Shown here one piece after another: positions 38,734-49,196 of a DNA stretch of 64,000 nt. The stretch comes from Streptococcus timonensis (GTDB lineage: Bacteria > Bacillota > Bacilli > Lactobacillales > Streptococcaceae). The notes below the pieces were generated by a model. The model had not been told where the DNA came from. It worked only from the letters and a program-made list of their open reading frames with translations, and ran no database searches. The stretch's first letter is position 1. Every line of letters starts with the position of its first letter. The translations under genes and the position numbers were made by a program. The stretch is from contig NZ_FMIX01000004.1 of the NCBI RefSeq assembly GCF_900095845.1, positions 627,501-691,500 on the forward strand, written 5' to 3'.

Positions 38734-40044
38734 ATGAGTATGTTTTTAGATACAGCTAAGATCAAGGTCAAGGCTGGTAATGGTGGCGATGGCATGGTTG
38801 CCTTTCGTCGTGAAAAATATGTCCCTAATGGAGGACCATGGGGTGGAGACGGTGGCCGTGGTGGTAACGTTGTTTTTGTCGTAGATGAAGGCTTACGCAC
38901 TCTAATGGATTTCCGTTATAATCGTCACTTTAAAGCCCAGTCTGGAGAAAAAGGGATGACTAAAGGAATGCATGGTAGAGGAGCTGAAGACTTGATTGTC
39001 CGTGTGCCTCAAGGAACAACTGTTCGTGATGCGGAAACTGGAAAAGTTATCACAGATTTGATTGAGAATGGTCAAGAGTTTATCGTTGCCCACGGTGGTC
39101 GTGGCGGTCGAGGAAATATTCGTTTTGCAACACCTAAAAATCCTGCTCCTGAAATATCTGAAAACGGGGAACCAGGTCAGGAACGTGAATTACAGTTAGA
39201 ACTAAAAATACTAGCTGACGTTGGTTTAGTTGGCTTTCCTTCTGTTGGAAAATCAACTTTACTAAGTGTCATCACATCTGCAAAACCTAAAATCGGTGCT
39301 TACCACTTTACGACAATTGTACCAAATCTTGGTATGGTTCGTACCCAGTCCGGTGAATCTTTTGCCGTTGCAGACCTTCCTGGATTGATTGAAGGTGCCA
39401 GTCAAGGCGTCGGCTTGGGAACACAGTTCTTACGTCATATTGAGCGTACACGCGTGATCCTTCATATCATTGATATGTCTGCTAGTGAAGGACGTGATCC
39501 TTATGAAGATTATTTAGCTATCAATAAAGAGTTAGAATCTTATAATCTTCGTTTGATGGAGCGTCCACAGATTATTGTTGCCAATAAAATGGATATGCCT
39601 GAGAGTCAGGAAAACCTTGAAGAATTCAAGAAAAAATTGGCTGCTAATTATGATGAATTTGAAGAATTACCACCAATCTTCCCAATTTCAGGTTTGACTA
39701 AGCAAGGTCTTGCACCTTTATTAGATGCAACGGCTGAGCTTCTTGATAAAACGTCAGAATTCCTTCTTTATGATGAGTCAGAGATGGAAGAAGAAGTATA
39801 CTATGGCTTTGATGAGGAAGAAAAAGCCTTTGAAATCAGTCGTGATGACGATGCTACTTGGGTACTTTCTGGTGACAAACTTATGAAACTCTTTAATATG
39901 ACCAATTTTGACCGCGATGAATCAGTTATGAAGTTTGCACGTCAGTTACGTGGAATGGGGGTCGATGAGGCTCTTCGTGCTCGTGGTGCTAAAGATGGTG
40001 ATCTAGTTAGAATCGGTAAGTTTGAATTTGAATTTGTGGACTAG
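38734..40044 (+). CDS. obg: GTPase Obg/CgtA
   Basis: 436-residue essential GTPase of 50S assembly and stress response. It has the glycine-rich Obg domain ([31 protein letters not shown]), the G domain with [20 protein letters not shown] and NKMD, and the C-terminal OCT domain (about 365-436). The ATG at 38734 follows GAGAAAAG; the longer frame from 38689 crosses the hairpin and lacks family similarity. Confidence 0.97.
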   Translation: MSMFLDTAKIKVKAGNGGDGMVAFRREKYVPNGGPWGGDGGRGGNVVFVVDEGLRTLMDFRYNRHFKAQSGEKGMTKGMHGRGAEDLIVRVPQGTTVRDAETGKVITDLIENGQEFIVAHGGRGGRGNIRFATPKNPAPEISENGEPGQERELQLELKILADVGLVGFPSVGKSTLLSVITSAKPKIGAYHFTTIVPNLGMVRTQSGESFAVADLPGLIEGASQGVGLGTQFLRHIERTRVILHIIDMSASEGRDPYEDYLAINKELESYNLRLMERPQIIVANKMDMPESQENLEEFKKKLAANYDEFEELPPIFPISGLTKQGLAPLLDATAELLDKTSEFLLYDESEMEEEVYYGFDEEEKAFEISRDDDATWVLSGDKLMKLFNMTNFDRDESVMKFARQLRGMGVDEALRARGAKDGDLVRIGKFEFEFVD

Positions 40045-40053
40045 GAGCAAATT

Positions 40054-40221
40054 ATGGGAGATAAACCTATATCTTTCCGTGATGCTGATGGAAATTTCGT
40101 TTCTGCAGCAGACGTCTGGAATGAAAAAAAATTAGAAGAACTCTTTAATCGCCTTAATCCTAATAGAGCATTGAGACTTGCGAGAATGAAGAAAGAAACT
40201 AAAAGTAATAAATCAGAATAA
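40054..40221 (+). CDS. Conserved small streptococcal protein of unknown function
   Basis: 55 residues: MGDKPISFRDADGNFVSAA begins it, and the C-terminus is basic (RLARMKKETKSNKSE). It is soluble and probably helical. TAGGAGC precedes the ATG, nine bases after the obg stop, and a strong terminator follows. I recall a homologue in the same place after obg in pneumococci but no function. It is too short for the usual ORF cutoff. Confidence 0.8.
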   Translation: MGDKPISFRDADGNFVSAADVWNEKKLEELFNRLNPNRALRLARMKKETKSNKSE

Positions 40222-40226
40222 ATTAG

Positions 40227-40257
40227 AAACCCGTGATATATAAAATCACGGGTTTTC
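40227..40257. terminator. Bidirectional terminator between obg operon and pepX
   Basis: AAACCCGTGAT and ATCACGGGTTT form a perfect 11-bp stem; T-rich on one side and A-rich on the other, so it serves both convergent transcripts. Confidence 0.9.
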
Positions 40258-40300
40258 ATTTATTCATAAGTTGGTCAGCTTATTGACTAATACTACAGTT

Positions 40301-42577
40301 TTATTGAACTGGTACTTCCATTGAAGATTGAGATAAATCGACAGTGAGTTGATAGTCAGAATTATCACGAACTGTAATTTCAAAGTCTGTTGTATATAGA
40401 ACTAGTCGTAGAGTATCACCTTGTTGAAGTTTATAAATTGTTGGTTGAAGTTCAAGTTGGAATTCCATCCATTCATTTGGTGTAACTTCCTTAATATCCA
40501 ATAAACCATCACGATTTTGAAGATTGAGATATCCTTTAGTGATTACTCGTTGGGCACTTTGACTATATGGTAACTCAAAGAGATTATCTAACATATGATA
40601 TCGACCATTATCAAGAGTACGCACTGATAAGATTCCTGGATACGGATGAAGATATTTCTTTTCCCCAAGTTCAAGGAGTTGAGCAGAGAGGAGACCTTTA
40701 TTGATACTGGACTTGAGTCGTAGGTTAAGTTTGACACGTCCATTAAGATGGATATTTTCAGTCACAGGAAGGTCGATAGTAATTTGATTGACCTTACCTT
40801 GATATAGTTCATTATTAAAGGTTGGATAGCTTTTAATAAAACGTTCAAAATCAGAATCTTGATATCGGTTTTGAATGATAGCTTCTTCAGTACCCAAAGT
40901 GAAAGTTTTATGTTCAATTTGATTTCCAAAATCTTTAAGAGCCAACCAGGTTTGCTCGGCAGTATTGTCTTGCCAGATTACTGTAGGTAGTTGATATTCT
41001 GTTTTTTGTCCTAATAATCTTTGTGTCAAAAGGGCATTCATGGATTCACGGAAGTCTATAGACTGCCAGTTGTTTATGTATACATGGGCACCATTATGAT
41101 AGAAGAGGTGTTTCTTAATGCTACTTGGAAGTGCATTAAACATTTGATAGACATGGAGTGGTTTCACATTCCAATCTTGTGAACCGTGTGTAAAAACTAC
41201 CTCGGCTTTGACCTTGTGGGCATTGAGCAGATAGTTGCGTTCATGCCAGAATTGATTGTAATCACCAGTTTTGCGGTCTAGATTTTTCTTAAGTTTTTCT
41301 ATGGCAGTTTTATGAGCATCATTCCCACGAATATAATCACCAGCTAAGAGATTACGTGAGTAAGTCAATTCATCGAGTGAGTCCAGATCCTCACCTGGAT
41401 AACCTCCAGGACTTGTGACAAGTCCATTCTCACGATAGTAGTTGTACCAAGAAGAAATTCCTGCTTCAGCAATAATGACTTCTAAACCATCAACTGCAGT
41501 AGTCGCAAGACCGTTGGACATTGTACCGAGGTATGATAGACCTGTAGTAGCAACTTTACCATTTGACCAATCAGCGTTTACTTGGCGCTCACGACTATGG
41601 TCAGTAAAAGCACGACAGCGCCCATTGAGCCAATCAATGACATTTTTATAGGCTTCGATTTGTCGGTAATCACCATTAGGCATGATTCCCTGAGAATCCT
41701 TGGTGCCAAGTCCTGATACATAAATATTAGCAAATCCTCTAGGAAGGAAGTAGTCATTTAGAGTGTAACTGCTATTGATATGAGTAAGTTTTTCTTCCGC
41801 TTCAGTGACAAGTTGAGCTTGGCCGACAGGATCAACCAAATCCAATGTAGGCTCCTCCAAGCTAATCTTGTGAGGTTCTTTAACTGTTAATTCCTTCTCC
41901 ATTTTGTAGAGGGCCTTATCACTTGCCTTGTCATTAGTTCCTTGATGATAAGGACTAGCTGTCATGACTGCAGGGATTCTTCCTGAGAAAGCTGGACGGA
42001 TAATATTAACCTTTACTAGGTCAGGTAAGCCATCCTTATCTGAATCAATACGGCTTTCTACATAAACAACCTCACGAATAAGATTACAAGTTGAGAAAGT
42101 AGCTAAACTCTTTCCATTGAAATAGTGGTAATGATTGTCTTCAGGAATAAATCCATCACTAACCAATTGATCGATGAGAGTATTCCCTTTTTTGGTACGT
42201 GTATTAAGAAGCTGATAGATATTATCAATCAGGTCTCCATAGACGATAGGAAAAGCTGTTTCTTCATGGAAAGCAAGAGCGTCTTCGAAGTCTGTTAGAT
42301 AGCTAAATCCAAGTAATTGAAAAACTACAGTGTAGAAGATTTCAGCAGTCAACTCTAGCTCAGAGTTGAAGAAAGTGAGTAGGTCTGTTTTCTTATCCAC
42401 TGCCAAAGTTGAAAGTGGATAATCCGTATTTTTGTAATTAAAAAAACAAGTTCTAACAAATGACTCAAACTGGTCTTTTTCAGAACTAGCAGCGTCAAGA
42501 CTAAAACCAAGTTCAGTTAATTCTTTTAAAGCATCTTCCTTTGAGACAGGAAAGTAGCTAAATTGATTATAGCGCAT
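40301..42577 (-). CDS. pepX: X-prolyl dipeptidyl aminopeptidase
   Basis: 758-residue cytoplasmic serine peptidase (S15) that removes X-Pro dipeptides. The nucleophile is S348 in TTGLSYLG. An N-terminal helical domain (1-150), the alpha/beta-hydrolase core with [18 protein letters not shown], and a C-terminal jelly-roll domain (about 560-758) follow the lactococcal enzyme. AAAGGAG is upstream of the ATG. It is convergent with the obg operon and divergent from mutY. Confidence 0.97.
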   Translation of the reverse strand: MRYNQFSYFPVSKEDALKELTELGFSLDAASSEKDQFESFVRTCFFNYKNTDYPLSTLAVDKKTDLLTFFNSELELTAEIFYTVVFQLLGFSYLTDFEDALAFHEETAFPIVYGDLIDNIYQLLNTRTKKGNTLIDQLVSDGFIPEDNHYHYFNGKSLATFSTCNLIREVVYVESRIDSDKDGLPDLVKVNIIRPAFSGRIPAVMTASPYHQGTNDKASDKALYKMEKELTVKEPHKISLEEPTLDLVDPVGQAQLVTEAEEKLTHINSSYTLNDYFLPRGFANIYVSGLGTKDSQGIMPNGDYRQIEAYKNVIDWLNGRCRAFTDHSRERQVNADWSNGKVATTGLSYLGTMSNGLATTAVDGLEVIIAEAGISSWYNYYRENGLVTSPGGYPGEDLDSLDELTYSRNLLAGDYIRGNDAHKTAIEKLKKNLDRKTGDYNQFWHERNYLLNAHKVKAEVVFTHGSQDWNVKPLHVYQMFNALPSSIKKHLFYHNGAHVYINNWQSIDFRESMNALLTQRLLGQKTEYQLPTVIWQDNTAEQTWLALKDFGNQIEHKTFTLGTEEAIIQNRYQDSDFERFIKSYPTFNNELYQGKVNQITIDLPVTENIHLNGRVKLNLRLKSSINKGLLSAQLLELGEKKYLHPYPGILSVRTLDNGRYHMLDNLFELPYSQSAQRVITKGYLNLQNRDGLLDIKEVTPNEWMEFQLELQPTIYKLQQGDTLRLVLYTTDFEITVRDNSDYQLTVDLSQSSMEVPVQ

Positions 42578-42674
42578 AATAATCTCCTTTGAGAATGAGG
42601 TTAAAAATATTATATCAAAAAACCAAATGAATAGATAGCTTGGTTAACTAGCTTTTGAGTATCCCTTAAGGTTA

Positions 42675-42683
42675 TGCTATACT
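42675..42683 (+). promoter_or_regulatory. Extended -10 promoter placing the start site at the mutY ATG
   Basis: TGCTATACT (TATACT at 42678-42683) lies six bases before the ATG at 42690. Transcription should start at or within a base or two of the ATG, predicting a leaderless mRNA. Confidence 0.65.
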
Positions 42684-42689
42684 AGATAT

Positions 42690-43853
42690 ATGTTAGATTT
42701 GGAGAAATACGGCGTGACCATGTGGGAAGAGGAGAAAATTCTCTCTTTCCGTCAAAAACTTTTAGCTTGGTATGATGAAAATAAGCGAGACCTACCTTGG
42801 AGAAGGATTAGAAATCCATACCTTATCTGGGTATCTGAAATTATGTTACAACAGACAAGAGTTGATACTGTTATTCCATATTATGAACGTTTTTTAGAAT
42901 GGTTTCCGACTGTAGGAAGTTTGGCAAATGCACCTGAAGAACGCTTATTAAAGGCATGGGAAGGTCTTGGATATTATTCGCGTGTTCGTAATATGCAAGC
43001 AGCCGCTCAACAGATTATGAATGATTTTAATGGAGATTTTCCTTCAACATACGAAGGTATTTCAAGCTTGAAAGGGATAGGTCCCTATACAGCAGGGGCA
43101 ATTTCTAGTATTGCTTTTAATCTTCCCCAACCTGCGGTTGATGGGAATGTCATGCGTGTTTTGGCTCGCTTATTTGAAGTGAATCACGATATAGGAAATC
43201 CCAGCAATCGTAAAATTTTTCAAGCTATGATGGAAATCTTAATTGATCCAGATCGTCCAGGTGATTTTAACCAGGCTTTGATGGATTTAGGTTCTGATAT
43301 TGAATCGCCGGTCAATCCTAGACCTCAAGATAGTCCAGTGAAGGAATTTAGCGCAGCCTATAAGAACGGGACTATGGATCGCTATCCCATTAAAGCACCA
43401 AAGAAAAAACCAATTCCAATATATCTAAATGCATTAGTGGTATCAAATGAAAAAGGACAATTCTTATTGGAAAAGAACGAGAGCGAAAAGCTATTAGCTG
43501 GTTTTTGGCATTTTCCATTGATAGAAGTTGATGAATTTTCAAAAGAGGAAGATGAACTTAACCTTTTTAGTCAGGTATCGGAACCAACCACACAGTTTGG
43601 ACCATCTCCTAAAGCAAGTTTTGAACAAGATTATAATCTTCTTGTTGATTGGGATGACTACAAATTTGAAGAGGTTAAGCATGTTTTCAGTCATCGTAAA
43701 TGGCATATTCAAATTCTAACAGGAAAGGTAGAAAAGTCTGAAGATTATTCCGATAGAGAAGTTCTTTGGCTAAGTCCAGGAGAGTTTGTACATTATCCCA
43801 TTGCTAAACCTCAACAAAAGATTTGGCAAGAGTATTTAAAAAGAGACCATTAA
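42690..43853 (+). CDS. mutY: Adenine DNA glycosylase MutY lacking the iron-sulfur cluster cysteines
   Basis: 387-residue glycosylase that removes A mispaired with 8-oxoG. The catalytic pair is intact: E50 in SEIMLQQT and D151 in AVDGNV; the helix-hairpin-helix is at LKGIGPYTAGAI. A C-terminal NUDIX-like 8-oxoG recognition domain (about 235-385) is present. Where most MutY proteins have C-x6-C-x2-C-x5-C, this one has GSDIESPVNPRPQDSPVKEF (201-220) with no cysteine, so the [4Fe-4S] cluster is absent. Clusterless MutY is known in some lactic acid bacteria. The alternative start at 42720 lacks a well-placed ribosome-binding site. Confidence 0.94.
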   Translation: MLDLEKYGVTMWEEEKILSFRQKLLAWYDENKRDLPWRRIRNPYLIWVSEIMLQQTRVDTVIPYYERFLEWFPTVGSLANAPEERLLKAWEGLGYYSRVRNMQAAAQQIMNDFNGDFPSTYEGISSLKGIGPYTAGAISSIAFNLPQPAVDGNVMRVLARLFEVNHDIGNPSNRKIFQAMMEILIDPDRPGDFNQALMDLGSDIESPVNPRPQDSPVKEFSAAYKNGTMDRYPIKAPKKKPIPIYLNALVVSNEKGQFLLEKNESEKLLAGFWHFPLIEVDEFSKEEDELNLFSQVSEPTTQFGPSPKASFEQDYNLLVDWDDYKFEEVKHVFSHRKWHIQILTGKVEKSEDYSDREVLWLSPGEFVHYPIAKPQQKIWQEYLKRDH

Positions 43854-43885
43854 CATTAGTGTATCGTGTCTTCTTTTTGATTTTT

Positions 43886-43894
43886 TGGTATAAT
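43886..43894 (+). promoter_or_regulatory. vicRKX promoter -10 element
   Basis: TTGGTATAATG contains an extended -10 (TGGTATAAT, with TATAAT at 43889-43894) 23 bases before the vicR ATG. No good -35 is seen. Confidence 0.6.
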
Positions 43895-43917
43895 GAGATA
43901 AGGAAAAGGTGAACAAA

Positions 43918-44622
43918 ATGAAAAAAATATTGATTGTAGATGATGAAAAACCAATCTCGGACATTATTAAGTTTAATATGACTAAAGAAGGCTACGAAGT
44001 AGTAACTGCCTTTAATGGTCGTGAAGCTATTGAATTATTTGAAGCTGAAAAGCCAGATATTATTATTTTAGACTTAATGTTACCTGAGATTGATGGACTT
44101 GAAGTTGCTAAAACGATTCGGAAAACAAGTAGTGTGCCAATAATCATGCTTTCAGCAAAAGACAGTGAGTTTGATAAGGTTATTGGACTAGAGCTTGGTG
44201 CTGATGACTATGTGACCAAGCCTTTTTCAAACCGTGAACTACAAGCCCGTGTTAAAGCTTTACTTCGTCGTTCTGAGATCTTATCAGTTGACAACCAAGA
44301 AGTAGAAGCAAAATTACAAAGTATTCAAATTGGTGATTTAGAGATTCTTCCAGACGCTTATGTTGCGAAAAAATATGGAGAAGAATTAGAATTGACACAC
44401 CGTGAATTTGAACTTTTATATCACTTAGCGACGCATATTGGACAGGTCATTACTCGTGAACATCTGCTTGAAACTGTTTGGGGTTATGATTATTTTGGTG
44501 ATGTTCGTACTGTTGATGTAACCATTAGACGTTTGCGTGAAAAAATCGAAGACACACCAAGCAGACCAGATTACATTTTAACTCGTCGTGGTGTTGGGTA
44601 TTACATGAGAAATAATGATTGA
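43918..44622 (+). CDS. vicR: Response regulator VicR (WalR)
   Basis: 234-residue OmpR-family regulator of cell-wall hydrolase genes, essential in pneumococci. The receiver domain has the acidic pair DDE (10-12 region), phosphoacceptor D52 in [13 protein letters not shown], and K in [10 protein letters not shown]. The C-terminal winged helix ([13 protein letters not shown] ... [12 protein letters not shown]) binds DNA. A GTG at 43909 is in frame, but AAAGGTG lies just before the ATG at 43918, giving the usual N-terminus [12 protein letters not shown]. It overlaps vicK by eight bases. Confidence 0.97.
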   Translation: MKKILIVDDEKPISDIIKFNMTKEGYEVVTAFNGREAIELFEAEKPDIIILDLMLPEIDGLEVAKTIRKTSSVPIIMLSAKDSEFDKVIGLELGADDYVTKPFSNRELQARVKALLRRSEILSVDNQEVEAKLQSIQIGDLEILPDAYVAKKYGEELELTHREFELLYHLATHIGQVITREHLLETVWGYDYFGDVRTVDVTIRRLREKIEDTPSRPDYILTRRGVGYYMRNND

Positions 44623-45964
44623 AATAATTAGACAAACAATTTTAACCAGAGATTCCGTCTTTGGACTCATTTTAATCGGATTTATCATGCTTGTTACCTT
44701 TCTTTTACTAGAAAGTCGAAGAGATAATATCCGTCTTAAACAACTGAACCAAAAAGTCAAGGATTTGATTGCAGGAGATTATTCTCAAGTTTTGGATATG
44801 CAAGGAAGTTCAGAGATAACTAATATTACAAATAATCTTAATGACCTATCTGAAGTTATCCGCCTAACTCAAGAAAATCTTGAGCAAGAGAGTAAAAGAT
44901 TGAATAGTATTCTCTCCTATATGACGGATGGAGTCCTTGCAACCAATCGTCGTGGTCATATCATTATGATTAATGATATGGCTAAAAAACAACTTGGTGT
45001 TGAGAGAGATGAGGCTCTGAATCAGAATATTTTAGAATTGCTTAAAATTGATGATGAGTATGAGCTGAGGGACTTAATTACTCAAAGTCCGGAATTGATG
45101 ATAGATTCTCAGGATGTGAATGGAGAATACATAAGTATTCGTGTGCGTTTTGCTCTTGTTCGTAGAGAATCTGGCTTTATTTCAGGTCTTGTTGCTGTAT
45201 TACACGATACAACTGAACAAGAGAAGGAAGAACGGGAGAGAAGGCTCTTCGTATCGAATGTTAGTCATGAACTGCGAACTCCTTTGACCAGTGTAAAATC
45301 TTATCTAGAGGCCTTGGATGAAGGTGCTTTGTCAGAACCAGTTGCGCCTGATTTTATTAAAGTATCATTAGATGAGACCAATCGAATGATGCGAATGGTA
45401 ACAGATCTCTTACATCTATCGCGTATTGATAATGCTACTAGCAACTTAGACGTAGAATTAATTAATTTTACTGCCTTCATTACCTTTATACTCAATCGTT
45501 TTGATAAAATCAAAAGTCAAGATGAGAATCTGAAGTATGAATTAATTAGAGATTATCCAATTACCTCCGTATGGATTGAGATCGATACAGATAAGATGAC
45601 TCAGGTGATTGATAATATTTTAAACAATGCTATCAAATATTCACCAGACGGTGGGAAAATCACTGTTTCTATGAAAACAACTGACGATCAAATGATTCTA
45701 TCTATATCCGATCAAGGATTGGGAATTCCAAAACAAGATTTACCTAAAATTTTTGACCGTTTCTATCGTGTGGATCGTGCTAGAAGCCGTGCTCAAGGTG
45801 GAACTGGTTTAGGATTAGCCATTGCTAAGGAAATCATCAAGCAACATAATGGATTTATCTGGGCCAAAAGTGAATATGGTAAAGGCTCAACCTTTACTAT
45901 TGTACTTCCTTATGATAAGGATGCTGTAAAAGATGAAATTTGGGAGGATGAACTAGAAGACTAG
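44615..45964 (+). CDS. vicK: Sensor histidine kinase VicK (WalK)
   Basis: 449-residue membrane kinase partner of VicR. It has one transmembrane helix (about 12-32) with almost no extracellular part, the streptococcal form; HAMP (about 33-85), PAS (about 95-200), HisKA with H in [15 protein letters not shown], and an HATPase domain with [15 protein letters not shown] and [12 protein letters not shown]. Single-TM architecture suggests that it senses through the PAS domain. It is translated in overlap with vicR and followed by vicX one base after its stop. Confidence 0.97.
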   Translation: MIEIIRQTILTRDSVFGLILIGFIMLVTFLLLESRRDNIRLKQLNQKVKDLIAGDYSQVLDMQGSSEITNITNNLNDLSEVIRLTQENLEQESKRLNSILSYMTDGVLATNRRGHIIMINDMAKKQLGVERDEALNQNILELLKIDDEYELRDLITQSPELMIDSQDVNGEYISIRVRFALVRRESGFISGLVAVLHDTTEQEKEERERRLFVSNVSHELRTPLTSVKSYLEALDEGALSEPVAPDFIKVSLDETNRMMRMVTDLLHLSRIDNATSNLDVELINFTAFITFILNRFDKIKSQDENLKYELIRDYPITSVWIEIDTDKMTQVIDNILNNAIKYSPDGGKITVSMKTTDDQMILSISDQGLGIPKQDLPKIFDRFYRVDRARSRAQGGTGLGLAIAKEIIKQHNGFIWAKSEYGKGSTFTIVLPYDKDAVKDEIWEDELED

Positions 45965-45965
45965 A

Positions 45966-46775
45966 ATGAATGAAAAAGGATTTAAATATAGTATTTTAGC
46001 ATCGGGTTCTAGTGGAAATTCGTTTTACTTAGAAACACCCAAAAAGAAGATTTTGGTTGATGCAGGTTTATCTGGGAAAAAGATTACGAGTCTTTTAGGT
46101 GAAATTAATCGGAAGCCTGAAGATTTGGATGCCATTCTGATAACTCATGAACACGCAGATCATATCCATGGAATCGGTGTTCTAGCTCGAAAGTATGGAA
46201 TGGATCTTTATGCTAATGAAAAAACTTGGCAAGCTATGGAAAATAGTAAGTACCTAGGAAAAGTGGATTCATCACAAAAACATATTTTTGAGATGGGAAA
46301 AACTAAGACTTTTGGTGATATTGACATTGAAAGTTTTGGTGTTAGCCATGATGCTGTTGCTCCACAGTTTTACCGCTTTATGAAGGATGATAAGAGTTTT
46401 GTCATGCTAACGGATACAGGATATGTCAGTGACCGTATGGCAGGTATAGTCGAAAACGCCGATGGCTATCTAATTGAGTCAAACCATGATGTAGAAATAC
46501 TTCGAGCAGGTTCTTACGCATGGCGACTCAAACAACGAATCCTATCCGATCTTGGCCACCTCTCAAATGAAGATGGAGCAGATGCCATGATTCGCACACT
46601 AGGTAATCGTACCAAGAAGATTTACCTAGGACATCTATCTAAAGAGAATAATATCAAGGAGCTAGCCCACATGACTATGGTCAATCAGTTAGCTCAAGCA
46701 GATCTAGGAGTAGGAGTGGATTTTCAAGTTTACGATACGTCTCCAGACACTGCAACACCACTAACAGACATATAA
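45966..46775 (+). CDS. vicX: Metallo-beta-lactamase fold protein VicX (WalJ)
   Basis: 269-residue MBL-fold protein encoded with VicRK in streptococci. The metal-binding motif is THEHADHIHG, with further ligands at HDAVAPQ and DTG. Proposed links are to nuclease-like activity, cell division and stress, but the substrate is not established. The gene starts directly after vicK and ends at a terminator, so vicRKX is one operon. Confidence 0.94.
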   Translation: MNEKGFKYSILASGSSGNSFYLETPKKKILVDAGLSGKKITSLLGEINRKPEDLDAILITHEHADHIHGIGVLARKYGMDLYANEKTWQAMENSKYLGKVDSSQKHIFEMGKTKTFGDIDIESFGVSHDAVAPQFYRFMKDDKSFVMLTDTGYVSDRMAGIVENADGYLIESNHDVEILRAGSYAWRLKQRILSDLGHLSNEDGADAMIRTLGNRTKKIYLGHLSKENNIKELAHMTMVNQLAQADLGVGVDFQVYDTSPDTATPLTDI

Positions 46776-46801
46776 AAAAGAAGGCAGACGCCTTCTTTTT
46801 T
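46775..46801. terminator. Bidirectional terminator after vicX
   Basis: GAAGGC-AGAC-GCCTTC stem flanked by A6 and T7, between convergent vicX and the thioredoxin-like gene. Confidence 0.9.
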
Positions 46802-46809
46802 ATATATTT

Positions 46810-47157
46810 TTACAATCCAGCAAATTCTTTGATTTCTTGAGCTGACATAGAAGAATTACAACGGACCTTAATCTCACCATTTTCAACATGAACAAAACCT
46901 GGTACAGTTGGGATTTCGTAACGTGATCGGAAGTCTTGCAATGCATCTAGTTGACTTGGTTCTTCACTATTGATGAAATAGATGTGTGCTTTTGTTTCAG
47001 CTACCACACCAGCCAAAGTGCCAGCAAATTTACGGCAGTAAGGGCAAGTCTTGCGTCCAACAAAGAAATTCGCTGTTTCTTTTTTGTCGATGGCTTCTTG
47101 TGCACGCGCAACAGTTGTAACTTCAAGATCTTTAATATTTTCTAAGAATTGTTCCAT
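46810..47157 (-). CDS. Thioredoxin-like protein (bacteriocin transport accessory Bta type)
   Basis: 115-residue single thioredoxin fold with active site CPYC in VGRKTCPYCRKF and a cis-proline in IPTVPGF. No signal peptide is seen, so it is cytoplasmic. Streptococcal databases often call it a bacteriocin transport accessory protein, but no bacteriocin genes are nearby and a general thiol-redox role is more likely. CGAGGTATT precedes the ATG. Confidence 0.85.
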   Translation of the reverse strand: MEQFLENIKDLEVTTVARAQEAIDKKETANFFVGRKTCPYCRKFAGTLAGVVAETKAHIYFINSEEPSQLDALQDFRSRYEIPTVPGFVHVENGEIKVRCNSSMSAQEIKEFAGL

Positions 47158-47227
47158 AAGAATACCTCGTTTAATTTGATAAAACTAGTATGCCATAAAG
47201 TCTTTAAAAATGCTTAGATTTGATACG

Positions 47228-47260
47228 AAAAAAGATGAGATTAGTTGATCTCATCTTTTA
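47228..47260 (-). terminator. Terminator after pgm
   Basis: AAAAGATGAGAT and ATCTCATCTTTT form a 12-bp stem; on the minus strand it ends in a T-run just past the pgm stop. Confidence 0.88.
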
Positions 47261-47265
47261 ATTAT

Positions 47266-48984
47266 TTATTTTACAAAGGTATTGATTTCAGCTTCGATAT
47301 TAGCAATCTTAGCTTGTGAATCTTCGTTGCTTTCTCCAACAACGGCAATGTAGAACTTGATTTTTGGTTCAGTACCGGAAGGACGAACTGCAATCCAAGA
47401 ACCATCAGCAAGTGTGTATTTCAAGACATCACTTGGAGGAGTCGTCAAGGCTGTTACAGTACCATCAGCTGCAGTAGAAGTCTGTGCTTTGAAGTCTTCA
47501 GTGATTGAAACAGCTGTTGCGTTCCATTCTTTTGGACCATTTTCACGGAATTTCGCCATAATGGCTTTGATTTGCTCAGCACCGTCAACACCAGAAAGAG
47601 TAACAGAGATTGTTTTTTCAGCATAGTAGCCGTACTCTTTGTAGATTTCTTCGATACCGTCAGCAAGAGTCAAACCACGATAGCGGTAGTAAGCTGCAAG
47701 TTCAGCAACTACAAGGACAGCTTGGATGGCATCTTTATCACGTACGAATGGTTTGATCAAGTAACCGAAGCTTTCTTCAAATCCCATCATGTAAGTGTGA
47801 TTGTGTTTTTCTTCGAATTCTTGAATTTTTTCAGCGATAAATTTGAAACCAGTCAAGACGTTGAACATGGTTGCGCCGTAGCTTTCAGCAATCTTGGTTA
47901 CCAAGTCAGTTGAAACAATCGATTTGCAGAGGGCTGCATTTTCTGGAAGAGTTCCAGCATTTTTGTGAGCTTCCAAGATGTACTTAGCCATGATAGCACC
48001 GATTTGGTTACCTGAAAGGTTAAGGTAGCTACCGTCTTTTTGAAGGACTTCAACACCAACACGGTCAGCATCTGGGTCAGTTGCCACTAGAACATCAGCG
48101 CCTACTTGGCGTCCGAGTTCTTCAGCAAGTGCAAAGGCTGCTTGACTCTCTGGGTTTGGAGATTTAACAGTTGAGAAGTCTGGATCTGGTGTTGCTTGAG
48201 CTTCAACGACTTGAACAGAATCAAATCCTGCTTGAGCAAGAGCACGACGAGCTAACATTTCACCAGTACCGTGAAGTGGAGTATAGACAATCTTCATGTC
48301 TTTACCAAATTCTTCAATCAAGGCAGGGTTGATGTTAACGTCTTTTACTTCTTTAAGGTATTCAACATCGACAGCTTCGCCAATAACTTCAATCAAGCCA
48401 GAAGCTTTTTCAGCTTCAATATCAGCAACTTCAACAGCAAATGGATTTTCGATCGAACGGATGTAAGTTGTCAAAGCGTCTGCATCGTGTGGAGGCATTT
48501 GACCACCATCTTCGCCATAAACCTTGTAACCGTTAAATGGAGCTGGGTTGTGGCTAGCAGTAATCATGATACCCGCAAAGCAGTTGAGGTGACGAACGGC
48601 AAATGAAAGTTCTGGAGTTGGACGGAGACTTTCGAAAACATACGACTTAATGCCGTGTTTAGCAAGGACTGCAGCAGACTCAAAGGCAAACTCTGGAGAG
48701 AAGTGACGGCTATCATAAGCGATGGCTACACCACGTTCTTTTTCATTTCCACCTTTTGATTCGATCAAACGAGCCAAACCTTCAGTTGCTTGACGGACTA
48801 CATAGATGTTAATACGGTTGGTACCGGCACCAATCAATCCGCGCATACCAGCAGTACCGAATTCTAGATTTGTGTAGAAGGCATCTTCTTTAGTTTTTTC
48901 ATCCATGCTTTCCAAATCACGACGAAGGTAATCTGGTAGATCAGCAAAATCAGCCCACTTTTGGAAGTTTTCTTGATAAGTCAT
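47266..48984 (-). CDS. pgm: Phosphoglucomutase (alpha-D-phosphohexomutase family)
   Basis: 572-residue enzyme interconverting glucose 1-phosphate and glucose 6-phosphate, feeding UDP-glucose for capsule, glycolipid and teichoic acid synthesis. The phosphoserine loop is GIMITASHNPAPFNGYK, the metal loop DPDADRVGV, the sugar loop GFEESFGYL and the phosphate loop RPSGTEPK. CcpA-type control is suggested by the site upstream. It would supply precursor for the glycolipid enzymes at 35.9-38.3 kb. Confidence 0.96.
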   Translation of the reverse strand: MTYQENFQKWADFADLPDYLRRDLESMDEKTKEDAFYTNLEFGTAGMRGLIGAGTNRINIYVVRQATEGLARLIESKGGNEKERGVAIAYDSRHFSPEFAFESAAVLAKHGIKSYVFESLRPTPELSFAVRHLNCFAGIMITASHNPAPFNGYKVYGEDGGQMPPHDADALTTYIRSIENPFAVEVADIEAEKASGLIEVIGEAVDVEYLKEVKDVNINPALIEEFGKDMKIVYTPLHGTGEMLARRALAQAGFDSVQVVEAQATPDPDFSTVKSPNPESQAAFALAEELGRQVGADVLVATDPDADRVGVEVLQKDGSYLNLSGNQIGAIMAKYILEAHKNAGTLPENAALCKSIVSTDLVTKIAESYGATMFNVLTGFKFIAEKIQEFEEKHNHTYMMGFEESFGYLIKPFVRDKDAIQAVLVVAELAAYYRYRGLTLADGIEEIYKEYGYYAEKTISVTLSGVDGAEQIKAIMAKFRENGPKEWNATAVSITEDFKAQTSTAADGTVTALTTPPSDVLKYTLADGSWIAVRPSGTEPKIKFYIAVVGESNEDSQAKIANIEAEINTFVK

Positions 48985-49007
48985 AGTACAACTCCTTATT
49001 TCTAATG

Positions 49008-49049
49008 TGTTATCGTTCTCATTATATCACTATTTTTTTCACAAGTAAA
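49008..49049 (-). promoter_or_regulatory. pgm promoter with candidate cre site
   Basis: On the minus strand TTTACT (49049-49044), 17 bases, TATAAT (49026-49021). The cre-like sequence TGAGAACGATAACA (49021-49008) matches TGWAANCGNTNWCA except at one position and covers the start site, predicting CcpA repression. Confidence 0.68.
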
Positions 49050-49196
49050 ATTCTAATTGGAAAAACATGTATTTTTCTAGTGTCCTGATTTATGCTATTA
49101 AACAAGTTCATTTTTTATATAAGAATGAGGTTCTAGACTTAATAAAGATTTTTTAAAAAATTCTTTATATGTCAAATCAATTTGGTATATTTTAGG
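49050..49196. other. AT-rich intergenic sequence between pgm and the lipoprotein gene
   Basis: About 150 bases of AT-rich sequence with no ORF and no clear hairpin. Beyond the two promoters at its ends I see nothing here. Confidence 0.5.

Noticed and set aside
46810..47157. Bacteriocin locus suggested by the Bta-type name
   Set aside because: No double-glycine leader peptides, immunity proteins or dedicated ABC transporter nearby; only a thioredoxin fold.
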